NCBI GenBank assembly: GCA_030835825.1
Contig: JAURRA010000028.1
Coordinates: 29,297-93,296 of the forward strand
From: Flavobacteriaceae bacterium
GTDB taxonomy: Bacteria; Bacteroidota; Bacteroidia; Flavobacteriales; Flavobacteriaceae
Direction: 5' to 3'
DNA length: 64,000 nucleotides
Below are positions 43,771 to 51,475 of the stretch, piece by piece. A model generated the notes under the pieces. That model had not been told where the DNA came from and did no database searches. It saw nothing but the letters and a program-made list of their open reading frames with translations. The position numbers were made by a program, and so were the translations under genes. Within the stretch, counting starts at the first letter, position 1; every line of letters begins with the position of its first letter.

Positions 43771-43803
43771 AATAAAAAACCCGCTACATCATAGTAGCGG
43801 GTT
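43771..43803 (-). terminator. Terminator/attenuator between rpsP and rimM
   Basis: On the minus strand AACCCGCTAC pairs perfectly with GTAGCGGGTT around a six-base loop, followed directly by a T tract (TTTTTT then ATT). It lies just after rpsP, and its T tract ends about 5 bases before the rimM ATG. It should stop most rpsP transcripts and may control how much rimM is made. Confidence 0.85.
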
Positions 43804-43829
43804 CAAAGATACAATCTAAAAAGAAATGC

Positions 43830-44492
43830 TTATTCTTCTTCTTGTTTTTCGGTTTCTTCAGCAGCAGCCTCAGGTGTTACTTCTTCAGCAGCAGTCTCTT
43901 CGGCAGGAGTTTCCTCGACAGCCTTTAGTGCTACTTCTTCAACAGCAGTTTCTTCGGCAACCTCTGTTGCTACTTCTTCAACAGCAGTTTCTTCGGCAAC
44001 GACTTCCTCTGTTGCAGCTTCTTCTGCCACAAGTGCGGCAGCTGTTTCAGCTTGCGCCTTTAATCGGGCTTCATTGGCCGCTTTTTCGGCAGCGTGTGCT
44101 TCAGCAGCTTTGGCAGCTTTAGCGCTCGCAAGCCCGGAGGCCTTATCTGCAATCGCTTGTGCTTTCACGCTCAACCAATCCTGAAATTTTGCCTCTGCTT
44201 CTTCCTCGGTAAAAGCCCCTTTTTTTACTCCACCTTTGAGGTGTTTTTTCATAAGAGCCCCTTTGTAAGACAACAATTGCTTTGCTGTATCCGTTGGTTG
44301 TGCACCAAATTCCAACCATTTCACAGCACCGTCAATATCGAGATCAATAGTCGCTGGGTTTGTGTTGGGATTATAAGTTCCTAATTTTTCGAGATATTTA
44401 CCATCTCTTTTTGAACGGGCGTCCGCAGCAACAATCCAATAGAATGGTTTGCCTTTCTTACCATGGCGCTGTAATCTAATTTTTACTGACAT
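43830..44492 (-). CDS. rpsP: 30S ribosomal protein S16 with long acidic C-terminal extension
   Basis: Ribosomal protein S16, needed for 30S assembly. The core (about 1-85) begins MSVKIRLQRHGKKGKPFYWIVAADARSKRDGKYLEKLGTYNPNT. Normal S16 is about 80-90 residues; this one has 220. The extra region is Ala/Glu-rich: a helical Ala-rich part (about 110-150), then a tail of EEVA/EETAVEEVA-like repeats to the end. The repeats are visible in DNA as near-identical blocks around 43935-44000, suggesting slippage or duplication. Extensions of this kind occur in other Bacteroidota S16 proteins. Confidence 0.95.
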   Translation of the reverse strand: MSVKIRLQRHGKKGKPFYWIVAADARSKRDGKYLEKLGTYNPNTNPATIDLDIDGAVKWLEFGAQPTDTAKQLLSYKGALMKKHLKGGVKKGAFTEEEAEAKFQDWLSVKAQAIADKASGLASAKAAKAAEAHAAEKAANEARLKAQAETAAALVAEEAATEEVVAEETAVEEVATEVAEETAVEEVALKAVEETPAEETAAEEVTPEAAAEETEKQEEE

Positions 44493-44506
44493 AATAATTA
44501 ATTTAA

Positions 44507-44520
44507 GAGGTCACGACCTC
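44507..44520 (-). promoter_or_regulatory. Short inverted repeat in the rpsP leader
   Basis: GAGGTCACGACCTC is a near-perfect palindrome (6-bp arms) lying between the rpsP promoter and its ATG. It may form a small leader hairpin in the mRNA. A regulatory role is only a guess. Confidence 0.35.
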
Positions 44521-44536
44521 GGTTATTAATGGAGCG

Positions 44537-44544
44537 CAAATATA
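44537..44544 (-). promoter_or_regulatory. Promoter -7 box for rpsP
   Basis: On the minus strand this reads TATATTTG, a perfect TAnnTTTG match, 44 bases upstream of the rpsP ATG. Confidence 0.65.
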
Positions 44545-44614
44545 GTATTATTTTGTCGAGCCGTTTAATATATTTCTATTTTTTGATTACCTTAGTGCCT
44601 ACATACTGTATCAG

Positions 44615-45091
44615 ATGAAAAGAGTCCTGTTTTTCTTAAGTATTTTGTTGCTTTTTGCTGGGTGCAAAGACAATTTGGTGTCCAGTAATCCTTCGCTTCA
44701 AGGTTTGCTGAATGATGATTCGGTTTGGCGAGCAAGTTCTTTTTCTGCAATCGTTGTTTCAGATGTCATTACCGTCACAGGCCATAAGGGCAATAATATT
44801 TTACAAATCAAGATTCCAACCACTGCAATTGGAGATTATGGCTTGAGCAGTACTTCTTCGGCTAGTATCGGATTTGCGCAGGATAATTTATCCTTTAGTA
44901 CATTAAATGACGGCTCTAATGGTTTGGGCGAAAAGATTAGTGGAAATATTGAGTTGAAAGAATATAACATAGAAGAAAAGTATATTTCTGGTGAGTTTTG
45001 GTTTACCGCCTATTCTGCCGATGGAAATAGTTCGGTCAATTTTACCATAGGCCGCATGTTTCGAGTACCTCTTGTCCCTGCCATTCCTTAG
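44615..45091 (+). CDS. Small lipoprotein of unknown function (DUF6252-like)
   Basis: A 158-residue lipoprotein with lipobox FAGC (Cys17). The mature part looks all-beta: SVWRASSFSAIVVSDVITVTGHKGNNILQIKIPTTAIGDYGL, then GNIELKEYNIEEKYISGEFWFTAYSADG. This alternation resembles the DUF6252 lipoproteins of flavobacteria, though the match is by eye only. The function is unknown. It is divergent from rpsP and co-oriented with dnaE, from which it is separated by about 90 bases. Confidence 0.7.
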   Translation: MKRVLFFLSILLLFAGCKDNLVSSNPSLQGLLNDDSVWRASSFSAIVVSDVITVTGHKGNNILQIKIPTTAIGDYGLSSTSSASIGFAQDNLSFSTLNDGSNGLGEKISGNIELKEYNIEEKYISGEFWFTAYSADGNSSVNFTIGRMFRVPLVPAIP

Positions 45092-45181
45092 TAATATAGA
45101 GTATGTTTATAACTGCTTGGGTTGTTACGTGACCCTAGCATAGATTTGTCTTATTTTTATACTCTAAATTTAGCGCCTAGT

Positions 45182-48100
45182 TTGTATTTAATTTTTGACA
45201 CAGAAACCACTGGCTTGCCCAAAAAATGGGGGGCTCCCGTATCGGATCTTGACAATTGGCCAAGGTGCGTGCAAATTGCCTGGCAATTGCACGATGAGAT
45301 GGGCGAATGTATTGATCATCAGGACTATTTAATTATTCCAGAAGGATTTAATATTCCTTTCGATGCAGAAAAAATTCACGGCATCTCCACAGAATTAGCT
45401 CTTCAAAATGGCAGGTCGTTGAGCGAAGTTTTGGATGTGTTCTCCGAGGTGCTTTCTAAGTCCAAGTTTGTAGTTGGACAAAATGTAGGTTTCGACTTAA
45501 ATATTTTAGGGGCCGAGTATTTGAGAATAAAAAATGCCAATCCGTTAAATGGAAAGTCTATTTTAGACACCTGCACAGAAACAACCGCTTCAATCTGTCA
45601 AATTCCAGGGGGTAGAGGAGGGAAGTTTAAGCTCCCTACACTTACAGAATTGCACAATTTTCTCTTTGGGGTGCCTTTTTCAGAAGCTCATAATGCGACC
45701 GCAGATGTTGAGGCAACCGCCAGATGTTTCTTTGAATTGATTCGAACAGGTCAATTTTCTGTAGAAGCTTTAGCAGCGAAACCAGATTATTTGGAAAGGT
45801 TCAAAGTAGTGAATCCACATCCCATTGAAAAAATCGGATTGAAGCATGTTAATCTCAAAAAGGCCTCTGACAAAATATCGGAACTTAAGACGGAGTCTGT
45901 TAAATTTGATCAAAAAAGTCCGCTGTCAAGAGACTTGGAGGCGGCCCCTTTCGCTCATTTACATAACCATTCTCAATTTTCAATTTTACAATCGACGACC
46001 AGTGTTGCGGATTTGGTAAAGTCTGCCGCCGATATGCATATGCCTGCTGTGGCCCTCACAGATCATGCTAACATGATGGGAGCTTTTCACTTCGTAAAAG
46101 CAATTCAAAAACACAATCAAAATTCTGAGCACCAGTTAAAAGGTATTCTAGGTTGTGAATTTCAGGTTTGTGAAAACCACACAGACAAATCTTTTAAGGA
46201 CAATGGATATCAAATAGTTCTTCTTGCAAAAAATAAAATCGGCTATAAAAATCTTTCAAAAATGTCCTCCATTGGCTATACCGATGGGTTTTATTATGTC
46301 CCGAGAATTGACAGGTCTGTTATTGAACAATACAAGGAGGGTATTATTGTTTTAACAGGTAGTTTGTATGGTGAAGTACCTTCGAAACTTCTGAATGTTG
46401 GGGAGCATCAGGCTGAAGAGGCCTTGCTATGGTGGAAGAAGCAATTTGGAGACGACCTATACATTGAATTGATGAGGCACGGACAAGAGGACGAAGACAG
46501 GGTTAACAAATCTCTTATTGACTTTTCTCTCAAACACCAGGTTAAGTTGGTTGCGACCAATAACACCTATTATACCAGTAAAGACAATGCTAATGCCCAT
46601 GACATTCTGCTTTGCGTAAAGGATGGTGAAAAACAACAAACACCAATAGGTCGGGGTCGCGGGTTCCGATATGGTTTAGACAATCAGGAGTATTATTTTA
46701 AATCGCCTGATGAAATGAAGCAATTATTTGCTGATATCCCAGAGGCCATTTTAAATATCTCAGAGCTACTGGATAAGATTGAGCCATACGAATTGGCTCG
46801 AAACGTATTGCTGCCAAAATTTGAAATCCCAGAAAATTTTGTCTGCGATAACCCTGATGACGAGGAGAACGCCTATTTGAGGCATTTGACTTTTGAAGGG
46901 GCCAAAATGAGGTATGGCGACTTAAGTCCAGAGATAGAAGAAAGGCTTAATTTCGAATTAGCAACAATAGCGAATACAGGATATCCTGGTTATTTTTTGA
47001 TTGTAGCTGACTTTATTCGAGCAGCGCGCCAAATGGGCGTTTCTGTCGGGCCTGGCCGTGGCTCTGCAGCTGGCTCTGCCGTGGCCTACTGTTTGAAAAT
47101 TACTAATATCGACCCAATTGAATATAATTTGCTTTTCGAGAGATTTCTCAATCCAGATCGTATTAGCATGCCCGATATTGATATCGATTTTGATGACGAA
47201 GGTAGATCCAAGGTGATTGACTATGTTATTGAGAAATACGGCAGCAATCAGGTAGCTCAGATTATAACCTACGGGACCATGGCAGCCAAATCAGCTATTC
47301 GTGACACAGCAAGAGTATTGGGTTTGCCTTTGAACGAGGCCGATCGTTTGGCCAAACTTGTACCCGACATGTGGAAGCTCGACAAATTGTTTGGTACCGA
47401 TGAGAAAGAATTGAACAGTAAACTCCGAAAAGAGGATATGGAGCGAACTAACCAGTTGCTCAATATTGCTGATGGCGAAGACCTTGAGTCTGAAACTATC
47501 AATCAAGCGAGAATTTTAGAAGGTTCACTGAGGAACACAGGTACTCATGCCTGCGGAGTTATTATTACGCCTGGCGACATCAGCGAATTTGTACCAATAG
47601 CCACCGCCAAAGATTCTGAGATGTTTGTGACACAGTTTGACAATGCTGTGGTAGAGGAGGCAGGGTTGTTGAAAATGGACTTTTTAGGCTTACGAACTCT
47701 TACCATTATTAAGGATACCATAAAAATCATCAAAGCGAAACATGGCGTTTCTCTGGATCCAGATCAATTTCCATTGGACGATTTAGAGACATTTGAACTT
47801 TTTCAAGGTGGGGAAACAGTTGGTATTTTTCAGTATGAATCTTTAGGTATGCAAAAATATCTCAAAGAACTCAAGCCCACAAAGTTCGATGATTTGATCG
47901 CCATGAATGCCCTCTATCGCCCTGGACCAATTGAGTACATACCTCAATTTATCAAAAGAAAGCATGGCGAGGAAGAAATCGAATACGATTTGCCAGAAAT
48001 GGCACATTACCTCGAAGACACCTATGGGATTACGGTCTATCAGGAACAGGTGATGTTACTGTCTCAAAAACTTGCTGATTTCACCAAAGGTGAGGCGGAT

Positions 48101-49495
48101 ATTTTGAGAAAGGCGATGGGTAAAAAGCAAAAAGATGTCCTCGATAAAATGAAGCCTAAATTTGTCGAACAGGCTTCATCAAAAGGACACGATGCCGATA
48201 AATTGGAGAAAATCTGGAAAGATTGGGAGTCTTTTGCAAGTTATGCCTTCAATAAGTCCCATTCTACATGTTATGCTTGGATCGCTTATCAAACAGCCTA
48301 TTTAAAAGCGCATTATCCTGCTGAGTATATGGCATCAGTGTTGTCCAATAATATGAGCGATATCAAAAAAGTCACCTTTTTTATGGAGGAATGCAGGCGG
48401 ATGAAGATTCCCGTCTTAGGTCCTGATGTCAATGAGTCTTATCACAAATTTTCTGTAAACAAAGACAATGCTATTAGATTTGGAATGGGGGCTATCAAAG
48501 GGGTAGGAAGTGCTGCTGTTGAGGCGATGGTTTCAGACAGAAAATTAAATGGGCCATTCGTAAATGTGTTTGATTTGACAAGAAGAATAGATTTACGAGC
48601 GGTGAATAAAAAATCATTTGAAAGTCTGGCCAATGCAGGAGCTTTCGATTGTTTCGCCGGCACCCATAGGGCTCAGTATTTTTTCAATTCTGGCGATGGT
48701 CAAAGTTTTTTAGAAAAGGCCTTGCGCTATGGGAATCGTTATCAAGACAATGAAAATGCTGCGCAAGTAAGTCTGTTTGGAGATTCTAGCGAGGTTCAAA
48801 TGCCTGAACCTGAAATTCCCGATTGTCCAGAGTGGGGGGCTATGGAAAAATTGGCAAGAGAAAAAGAAGTGGTTGGAATCTATATTTCTGGTCATCCCTT
48901 GGATGATTACAGAGTTGAGTTAAACACCTTTTGCAACGCTTCTCTCGAACTGATGCAACATCTGCAGAAGCTGGTGAATAAGGATTTGAGTTTTGGAGGT
49001 GTTGTAACTGACGTACAGCACAGAATCAACGCCAAAGGCTCGGGATGGGCTTCTTTTGTGCTTGAAGACTATACGGATAGTTATACCTTCAGAATTTTTG
49101 GAGAAGATTATTTGAGATTTAGGCATCTGTTAGTGGCCAATAGTTTTTTGTATATCCGAGCGCTTGTCAAACCGGGATGGGAGAATAAGGAGACTGGCAA
49201 GGCTGGTGACCCCCGCATTACTTTTACTAGTATGCAACTGCTTCAAGACGTCATGAACGCTATGGCCGACAAATTGTCTATTCAATTGAATTTAGAAGAT
49301 ATTGACGAAACATTAATTGAGACAATTCAAAGCATTATCGACCAACATGCAGGTAAGCATCATCTTAGAATTGATGTTTACGACATGGAAGAGTCCGTGA
49401 AATTGAGCTTGCCCAGCCGAAATTACAAGGTTAACATTTCTCAAGAGTTATTGAAGGTTCTTGAAGACCAACAAATACATTTCAAACTGAATTAA
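45182..49495 (+). CDS. dnaE: DNA polymerase III alpha subunit with fused N-terminal proofreading exonuclease
   Basis: The replicative polymerase, 1437 residues from a TTG start at 45182. Residues 1-180 are a DEDDh 3'-5' exonuclease: YLIFDTETTGLP (Asp6, Glu8), VGQNVGFDLNIL and HNATADVEATAR. A PHP domain begins at HLHNHSQFSILQ. The polymerase active site is in GPGRGSAAGSAV and MPDIDIDFDDEGR (Asp665, Asp667). A clamp-binding QVSLF motif is at 1195-1199 and an OB-like domain follows. Proofreading is thus in cis rather than in a separate DnaQ. A longer frame to 45122 also begins with TTG; the start at 45182 gives the expected MYLIFDTETTGLP terminus. Confidence 0.93.
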   Translation: MYLIFDTETTGLPKKWGAPVSDLDNWPRCVQIAWQLHDEMGECIDHQDYLIIPEGFNIPFDAEKIHGISTELALQNGRSLSEVLDVFSEVLSKSKFVVGQNVGFDLNILGAEYLRIKNANPLNGKSILDTCTETTASICQIPGGRGGKFKLPTLTELHNFLFGVPFSEAHNATADVEATARCFFELIRTGQFSVEALAAKPDYLERFKVVNPHPIEKIGLKHVNLKKASDKISELKTESVKFDQKSPLSRDLEAAPFAHLHNHSQFSILQSTTSVADLVKSAADMHMPAVALTDHANMMGAFHFVKAIQKHNQNSEHQLKGILGCEFQVCENHTDKSFKDNGYQIVLLAKNKIGYKNLSKMSSIGYTDGFYYVPRIDRSVIEQYKEGIIVLTGSLYGEVPSKLLNVGEHQAEEALLWWKKQFGDDLYIELMRHGQEDEDRVNKSLIDFSLKHQVKLVATNNTYYTSKDNANAHDILLCVKDGEKQQTPIGRGRGFRYGLDNQEYYFKSPDEMKQLFADIPEAILNISELLDKIEPYELARNVLLPKFEIPENFVCDNPDDEENAYLRHLTFEGAKMRYGDLSPEIEERLNFELATIANTGYPGYFLIVADFIRAARQMGVSVGPGRGSAAGSAVAYCLKITNIDPIEYNLLFERFLNPDRISMPDIDIDFDDEGRSKVIDYVIEKYGSNQVAQIITYGTMAAKSAIRDTARVLGLPLNEADRLAKLVPDMWKLDKLFGTDEKELNSKLRKEDMERTNQLLNIADGEDLESETINQARILEGSLRNTGTHACGVIITPGDISEFVPIATAKDSEMFVTQFDNAVVEEAGLLKMDFLGLRTLTIIKDTIKIIKAKHGVSLDPDQFPLDDLETFELFQGGETVGIFQYESLGMQKYLKELKPTKFDDLIAMNALYRPGPIEYIPQFIKRKHGEEEIEYDLPEMAHYLEDTYGITVYQEQVMLLSQKLADFTKGEADILRKAMGKKQKDVLDKMKPKFVEQASSKGHDADKLEKIWKDWESFASYAFNKSHSTCYAWIAYQTAYLKAHYPAEYMASVLSNNMSDIKKVTFFMEECRRMKIPVLGPDVNESYHKFSVNKDNAIRFGMGAIKGVGSAAVEAMVSDRKLNGPFVNVFDLTRRIDLRAVNKKSFESLANAGAFDCFAGTHRAQYFFNSGDGQSFLEKALRYGNRYQDNENAAQVSLFGDSSEVQMPEPEIPDCPEWGAMEKLAREKEVVGIYISGHPLDDYRVELNTFCNASLELMQHLQKLVNKDLSFGGVVTDVQHRINAKGSGWASFVLEDYTDSYTFRIFGEDYLRFRHLLVANSFLYIRALVKPGWENKETGKAGDPRITFTSMQLLQDVMNAMADKLSIQLNLEDIDETLIETIQSIIDQHAGKHHLRIDVYDMEESVKLSLPSRNYKVNISQELLKVLEDQQIHFKLN

Positions 49496-49561
49496 TTTTT
49501 GGCATTGTTTTGTCAAACGTTAATTTAGATCCAAATTAGAAGCCTTACCTATTTTTTTAAT

Positions 49562-49569
49562 TAATTTTG
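49562..49569 (+). promoter_or_regulatory. Promoter -7 box for trxA
   Basis: TAATTTTG matches TAnnTTTG, 31 bases before the trxA ATG. Confidence 0.6.
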
Positions 49570-49599
49570 TACCATCATTTTAAATAAAACAACATTATC

Positions 49600-49917
49600 A
49601 TGGCATTAGAGATAACAGACGCGACCTTTGAAGAGGTAGTTTTGAATAGCGATAAACCAGTAGTAGTAGATTTTTGGGCGGCATGGTGCGGTCCATGTCG
49701 AATGGTTGGTCCAGTAATTGAAGAATTAAGTAATGATTATGACGGTCGTGCTGTCGTTGGCAAAGTTGACGTGGACGCCAATCAAGAATTCGCTGCCAAG
49801 TATGGCGTGCGCAATATTCCCACAGTTTTGGTCTTTAAAAATGGTGAGGTAATTACGCGTCAGGTTGGTGTTGCGCCAAAGGCGGTCTACGCCGAAGCTG
49901 TTGACGCACTGCTATAA
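49600..49917 (+). CDS. trxA: Thioredoxin
   Basis: A 105-residue thioredoxin that reduces protein disulphides. The active site WCGPC (Cys30, Cys33) is in VVDFWAAWCGPCRMVGPVIEEL, and the conserved cis-proline region is VRNIPTVLVFKNGE. No signal peptide, so it is cytoplasmic. It is a monocistronic gene: promoter upstream, strong terminator directly downstream. Confidence 0.97.
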   Translation: MALEITDATFEEVVLNSDKPVVVDFWAAWCGPCRMVGPVIEELSNDYDGRAVVGKVDVDANQEFAAKYGVRNIPTVLVFKNGEVITRQVGVAPKAVYAEAVDALL

Positions 49918-49940
49918 GCAGACTCGAATGAAGAGATTGT

Positions 49941-49969
49941 AAGGGATTGCTCCAGCAATCCCTTTTTTT
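49941..49969 (+). terminator. Intrinsic terminator after trxA
   Basis: AAGGGATTGC pairs with GCAATCCCTT around a four-base TCCA loop, followed by TTTTT. It lies 24 bases after the trxA stop codon and just before the DUF58 gene, a clear rho-independent terminator. Confidence 0.93.
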
Positions 49970-49982
49970 ATTACTTTGCACT

Positions 49983-50912
49983 ATGGCACTTCAAAAGGTA
50001 ATGGTAGACTCTGTAGATGTTGGAAGGCTTGAGCTTTTGGCCTCTGACATTGTTGAAGGATTTATGTCTGGCTTTCATCGCAGTCCTTTTCACGGATTTT
50101 CTTCCGAATTTGCAGAACATAGAATTTACAACCCTGGCGAATCTACCCGACATATCGATTGGCGTCTTTATGCCAAAACTGATAGATTCTATACAAAGAA
50201 ATTTGAAGATGAAACCAACTTGCGTTGTCATTTTGTGCTAGACAACAGCAGTTCTATGCACTTTCCAGCAACTGACAAGTTCGATATTAATCAATTGAAT
50301 AAAGTCGGTTTTAGCATTTTGGCCATTGCATCCTTAATGCGCATTCTTAAGCGACAAAGAGACGCGGTAGGCTTGAGTGTCTACAGCGATAATTTAGAAT
50401 TTTACGCTCCAGAAAAGAGTGCATCTAAGCACCATCAAATGCTTTTAAACCAATTGGTCACGGTTTTAAACTCTAAGCATCAGGCCCGGCGAACCGATAC
50501 ATATCACGCCCTTCATGACGTGGCCGAAAAATGTCACCGCCGTTCCATGATTTTTGTGTTTACTGACATGATGGAACCAGACGGAGAATTAGAACAATTA
50601 TTTGACGCGCTACGACACCTGAAATTCAACAAACACGAAGTAGTACTATTTCATACTTATGATAAGAAAAGCGAATTGGACTTTAGTTTTGATGATATGC
50701 CACGAACTTTTGTAGATGTCGAAACAGGAGCATCAATTAAGACTTATGCCTCTGAAATTCAGTCTAATTATCAAAATGCAATGCAAAATTATTTCAAGGC
50801 TATCAAGTTGAAATGCAGTCAATATCGCATGACCTATGTTCCAGTAGATGTTGCAGACAATTTCAATGCAGTGCTCACTACTTTTCTTGTCGCTCGACAA
50901 AAACTAAAGTAA
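49983..50912 (+). CDS. DUF58 domain protein (vWA-like)
   Basis: A 309-residue cytoplasmic protein of the DUF58 family. The signature YNPGESTRHIDWRLYAKTDRFYTKKFE (about 49-75) matches the family core, followed by a von Willebrand A-like region with LDNSSSMHF (MIDAS-like DxSxS) and FVFTDMMEP. DUF58 proteins often occur with MoxR AAA ATPases that act as chaperones, but no MoxR gene is in the window. The ATG at 49983 is preferred over an upstream alternative at 49947 lying within the trxA terminator. Confidence 0.9.
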   Translation: MALQKVMVDSVDVGRLELLASDIVEGFMSGFHRSPFHGFSSEFAEHRIYNPGESTRHIDWRLYAKTDRFYTKKFEDETNLRCHFVLDNSSSMHFPATDKFDINQLNKVGFSILAIASLMRILKRQRDAVGLSVYSDNLEFYAPEKSASKHHQMLLNQLVTVLNSKHQARRTDTYHALHDVAEKCHRRSMIFVFTDMMEPDGELEQLFDALRHLKFNKHEVVLFHTYDKKSELDFSFDDMPRTFVDVETGASIKTYASEIQSNYQNAMQNYFKAIKLKCSQYRMTYVPVDVADNFNAVLTTFLVARQKLK

Positions 50913-50959
50913 ATCTTAGTAATAAGCAAAAAAGTGTTGGCGAAATTGGAAATGCGATG

Positions 50960-50967
50960 TATATTTG
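50960..50967 (+). promoter_or_regulatory. Promoter of tRNA-Asp
   Basis: TATATTTG matches TAnnTTTG. A TTGG at 50937-50940 lies about 19-20 bases upstream at the -33 position. The tRNA starts 18 bases downstream of the -7 box. Confidence 0.7.
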
Positions 50968-50985
50968 CACCCGCAACTATGCAAC

Positions 50986-51059
50986 GGTTTGGTAGTTCAG
51001 TTGGTTAGAATACCTGCCTGTCACGCAGGGGGTCGCGGGTTCGAGTCCCGTCCAGACCG
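50986..51059 (+). tRNA. tRNA-Asp (anticodon GTC)
   Basis: A 74-base cloverleaf. The acceptor arms GGTTTGG and CCAGACC pair (one G-U), the anticodon stem CCTGC/GCAGG holds the loop CTGTCAC with anticodon GTC at 51020-51022, and the T arm GCGGG-TTCGAGT-CCCGT is standard. The discriminator base is G. CCA is not encoded and must be added. Confidence 0.96.
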
Positions 51060-51082
51060 CAAAAGTTTAACTTGTTGTGTTG

Positions 51083-51157
51083 CGGTTATCGAAAGATAAC
51101 CGAAGGTTTGTAGAAAACCATTGAAGAGCTTTCCTGAAATACGGAAGGCTTTTTTTA
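51083..51157 (+). ncRNA. Hairpin cluster trailing tRNA-Asp, possible small RNA
   Basis: Three structures in a row follow the tRNA. The first is a perfect 8-bp hairpin, CGGTTATC-GAAA-GATAACCG (51083-51102), with a stable GAAA tetraloop. The second is a smaller GGTTT/AAACC pairing (about 51105-51120). The third is the terminator at 51127-51157. This is more structure than a plain tRNA trailer needs, and it could be processed into a small RNA. No known RNA family is recognised. Confidence 0.4.
51127..51157 (+). terminator. Intrinsic terminator after tRNA-Asp
   Basis: AGCTTTCC pairs with GGAAGGCT (one G-U) around an eight-base loop, followed by TTTTTTT. It ends the tRNA transcript. Confidence 0.85.
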
Positions 51158-51388
51158 TTAAACCTCAAATTGGAGAGACTTTCCGTCTTTCAATACCCAA
51201 TATTTCCCAACTATTTCAAAAATTAACCCCTACTGTTTAAGCTTAGGCTTGGTTTTGTTTTTTTTTATTAAACAAAATAATTTATATTCAATGAAATAAT
51301 TACTTCTTTGACAATAGTGTAACTTATTATTAATAATAATAAATATTTAATAACCTTCAAAAGTTTTTATTAAAATAATCCTTTTTCA

Positions 51389-51420
51389 TTTTGAGAATGT
51401 GAAATACTATATTATTTTCG
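51389..51420 (+). promoter_or_regulatory. Promoter of the susC-led polysaccharide locus
   Basis: TTTTG (51389-51393) and TATTTTCG (51413-51420) are separated by 19 bases, matching the Bacteroidota TTTG-N19-TAnnTTTG plan with one mismatch. The transcript would have a leader of about 50 bases before the SusC ATG. Confidence 0.6.
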
Positions 51421-51475
51421 CCCCTTCAAACGTTTTCGTTAAAATTAAAAGCGTTTCGCGTTAAATATCTTAAAA

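Larger units (their letters stand above)
51060..51475 (+). other. tRNA-to-PUL intergenic region
   Basis: 416 bases holding the trailing hairpin cluster and terminator (51083-51157), then an AT-rich stretch to the SusC promoter and leader. I see no coding frame in it. The AT-rich section (51180-51390) contains runs of A and T without a clear motif and could hold regulator sites for the polysaccharide locus. Confidence 0.7.

Noticed and set aside
43900..44010. Direct repeats suggestive of a CRISPR or satellite
   Set aside because: The repeats are in frame within rpsP and encode EETAVEEVA units without spacers.
43826..44122. Leucine/glutamine-rich open frame on the plus strand
   Set aside because: It is the antisense of the Ala/Glu-rich repeat tail of rpsP; low-complexity coding DNA creates long open shadow frames.
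49947..49982. Upstream start for the DUF58 protein
   Set aside because: It falls in the trxA terminator hairpin, which would not be a sensible leader; the family N-terminus fits the ATG at 49983.
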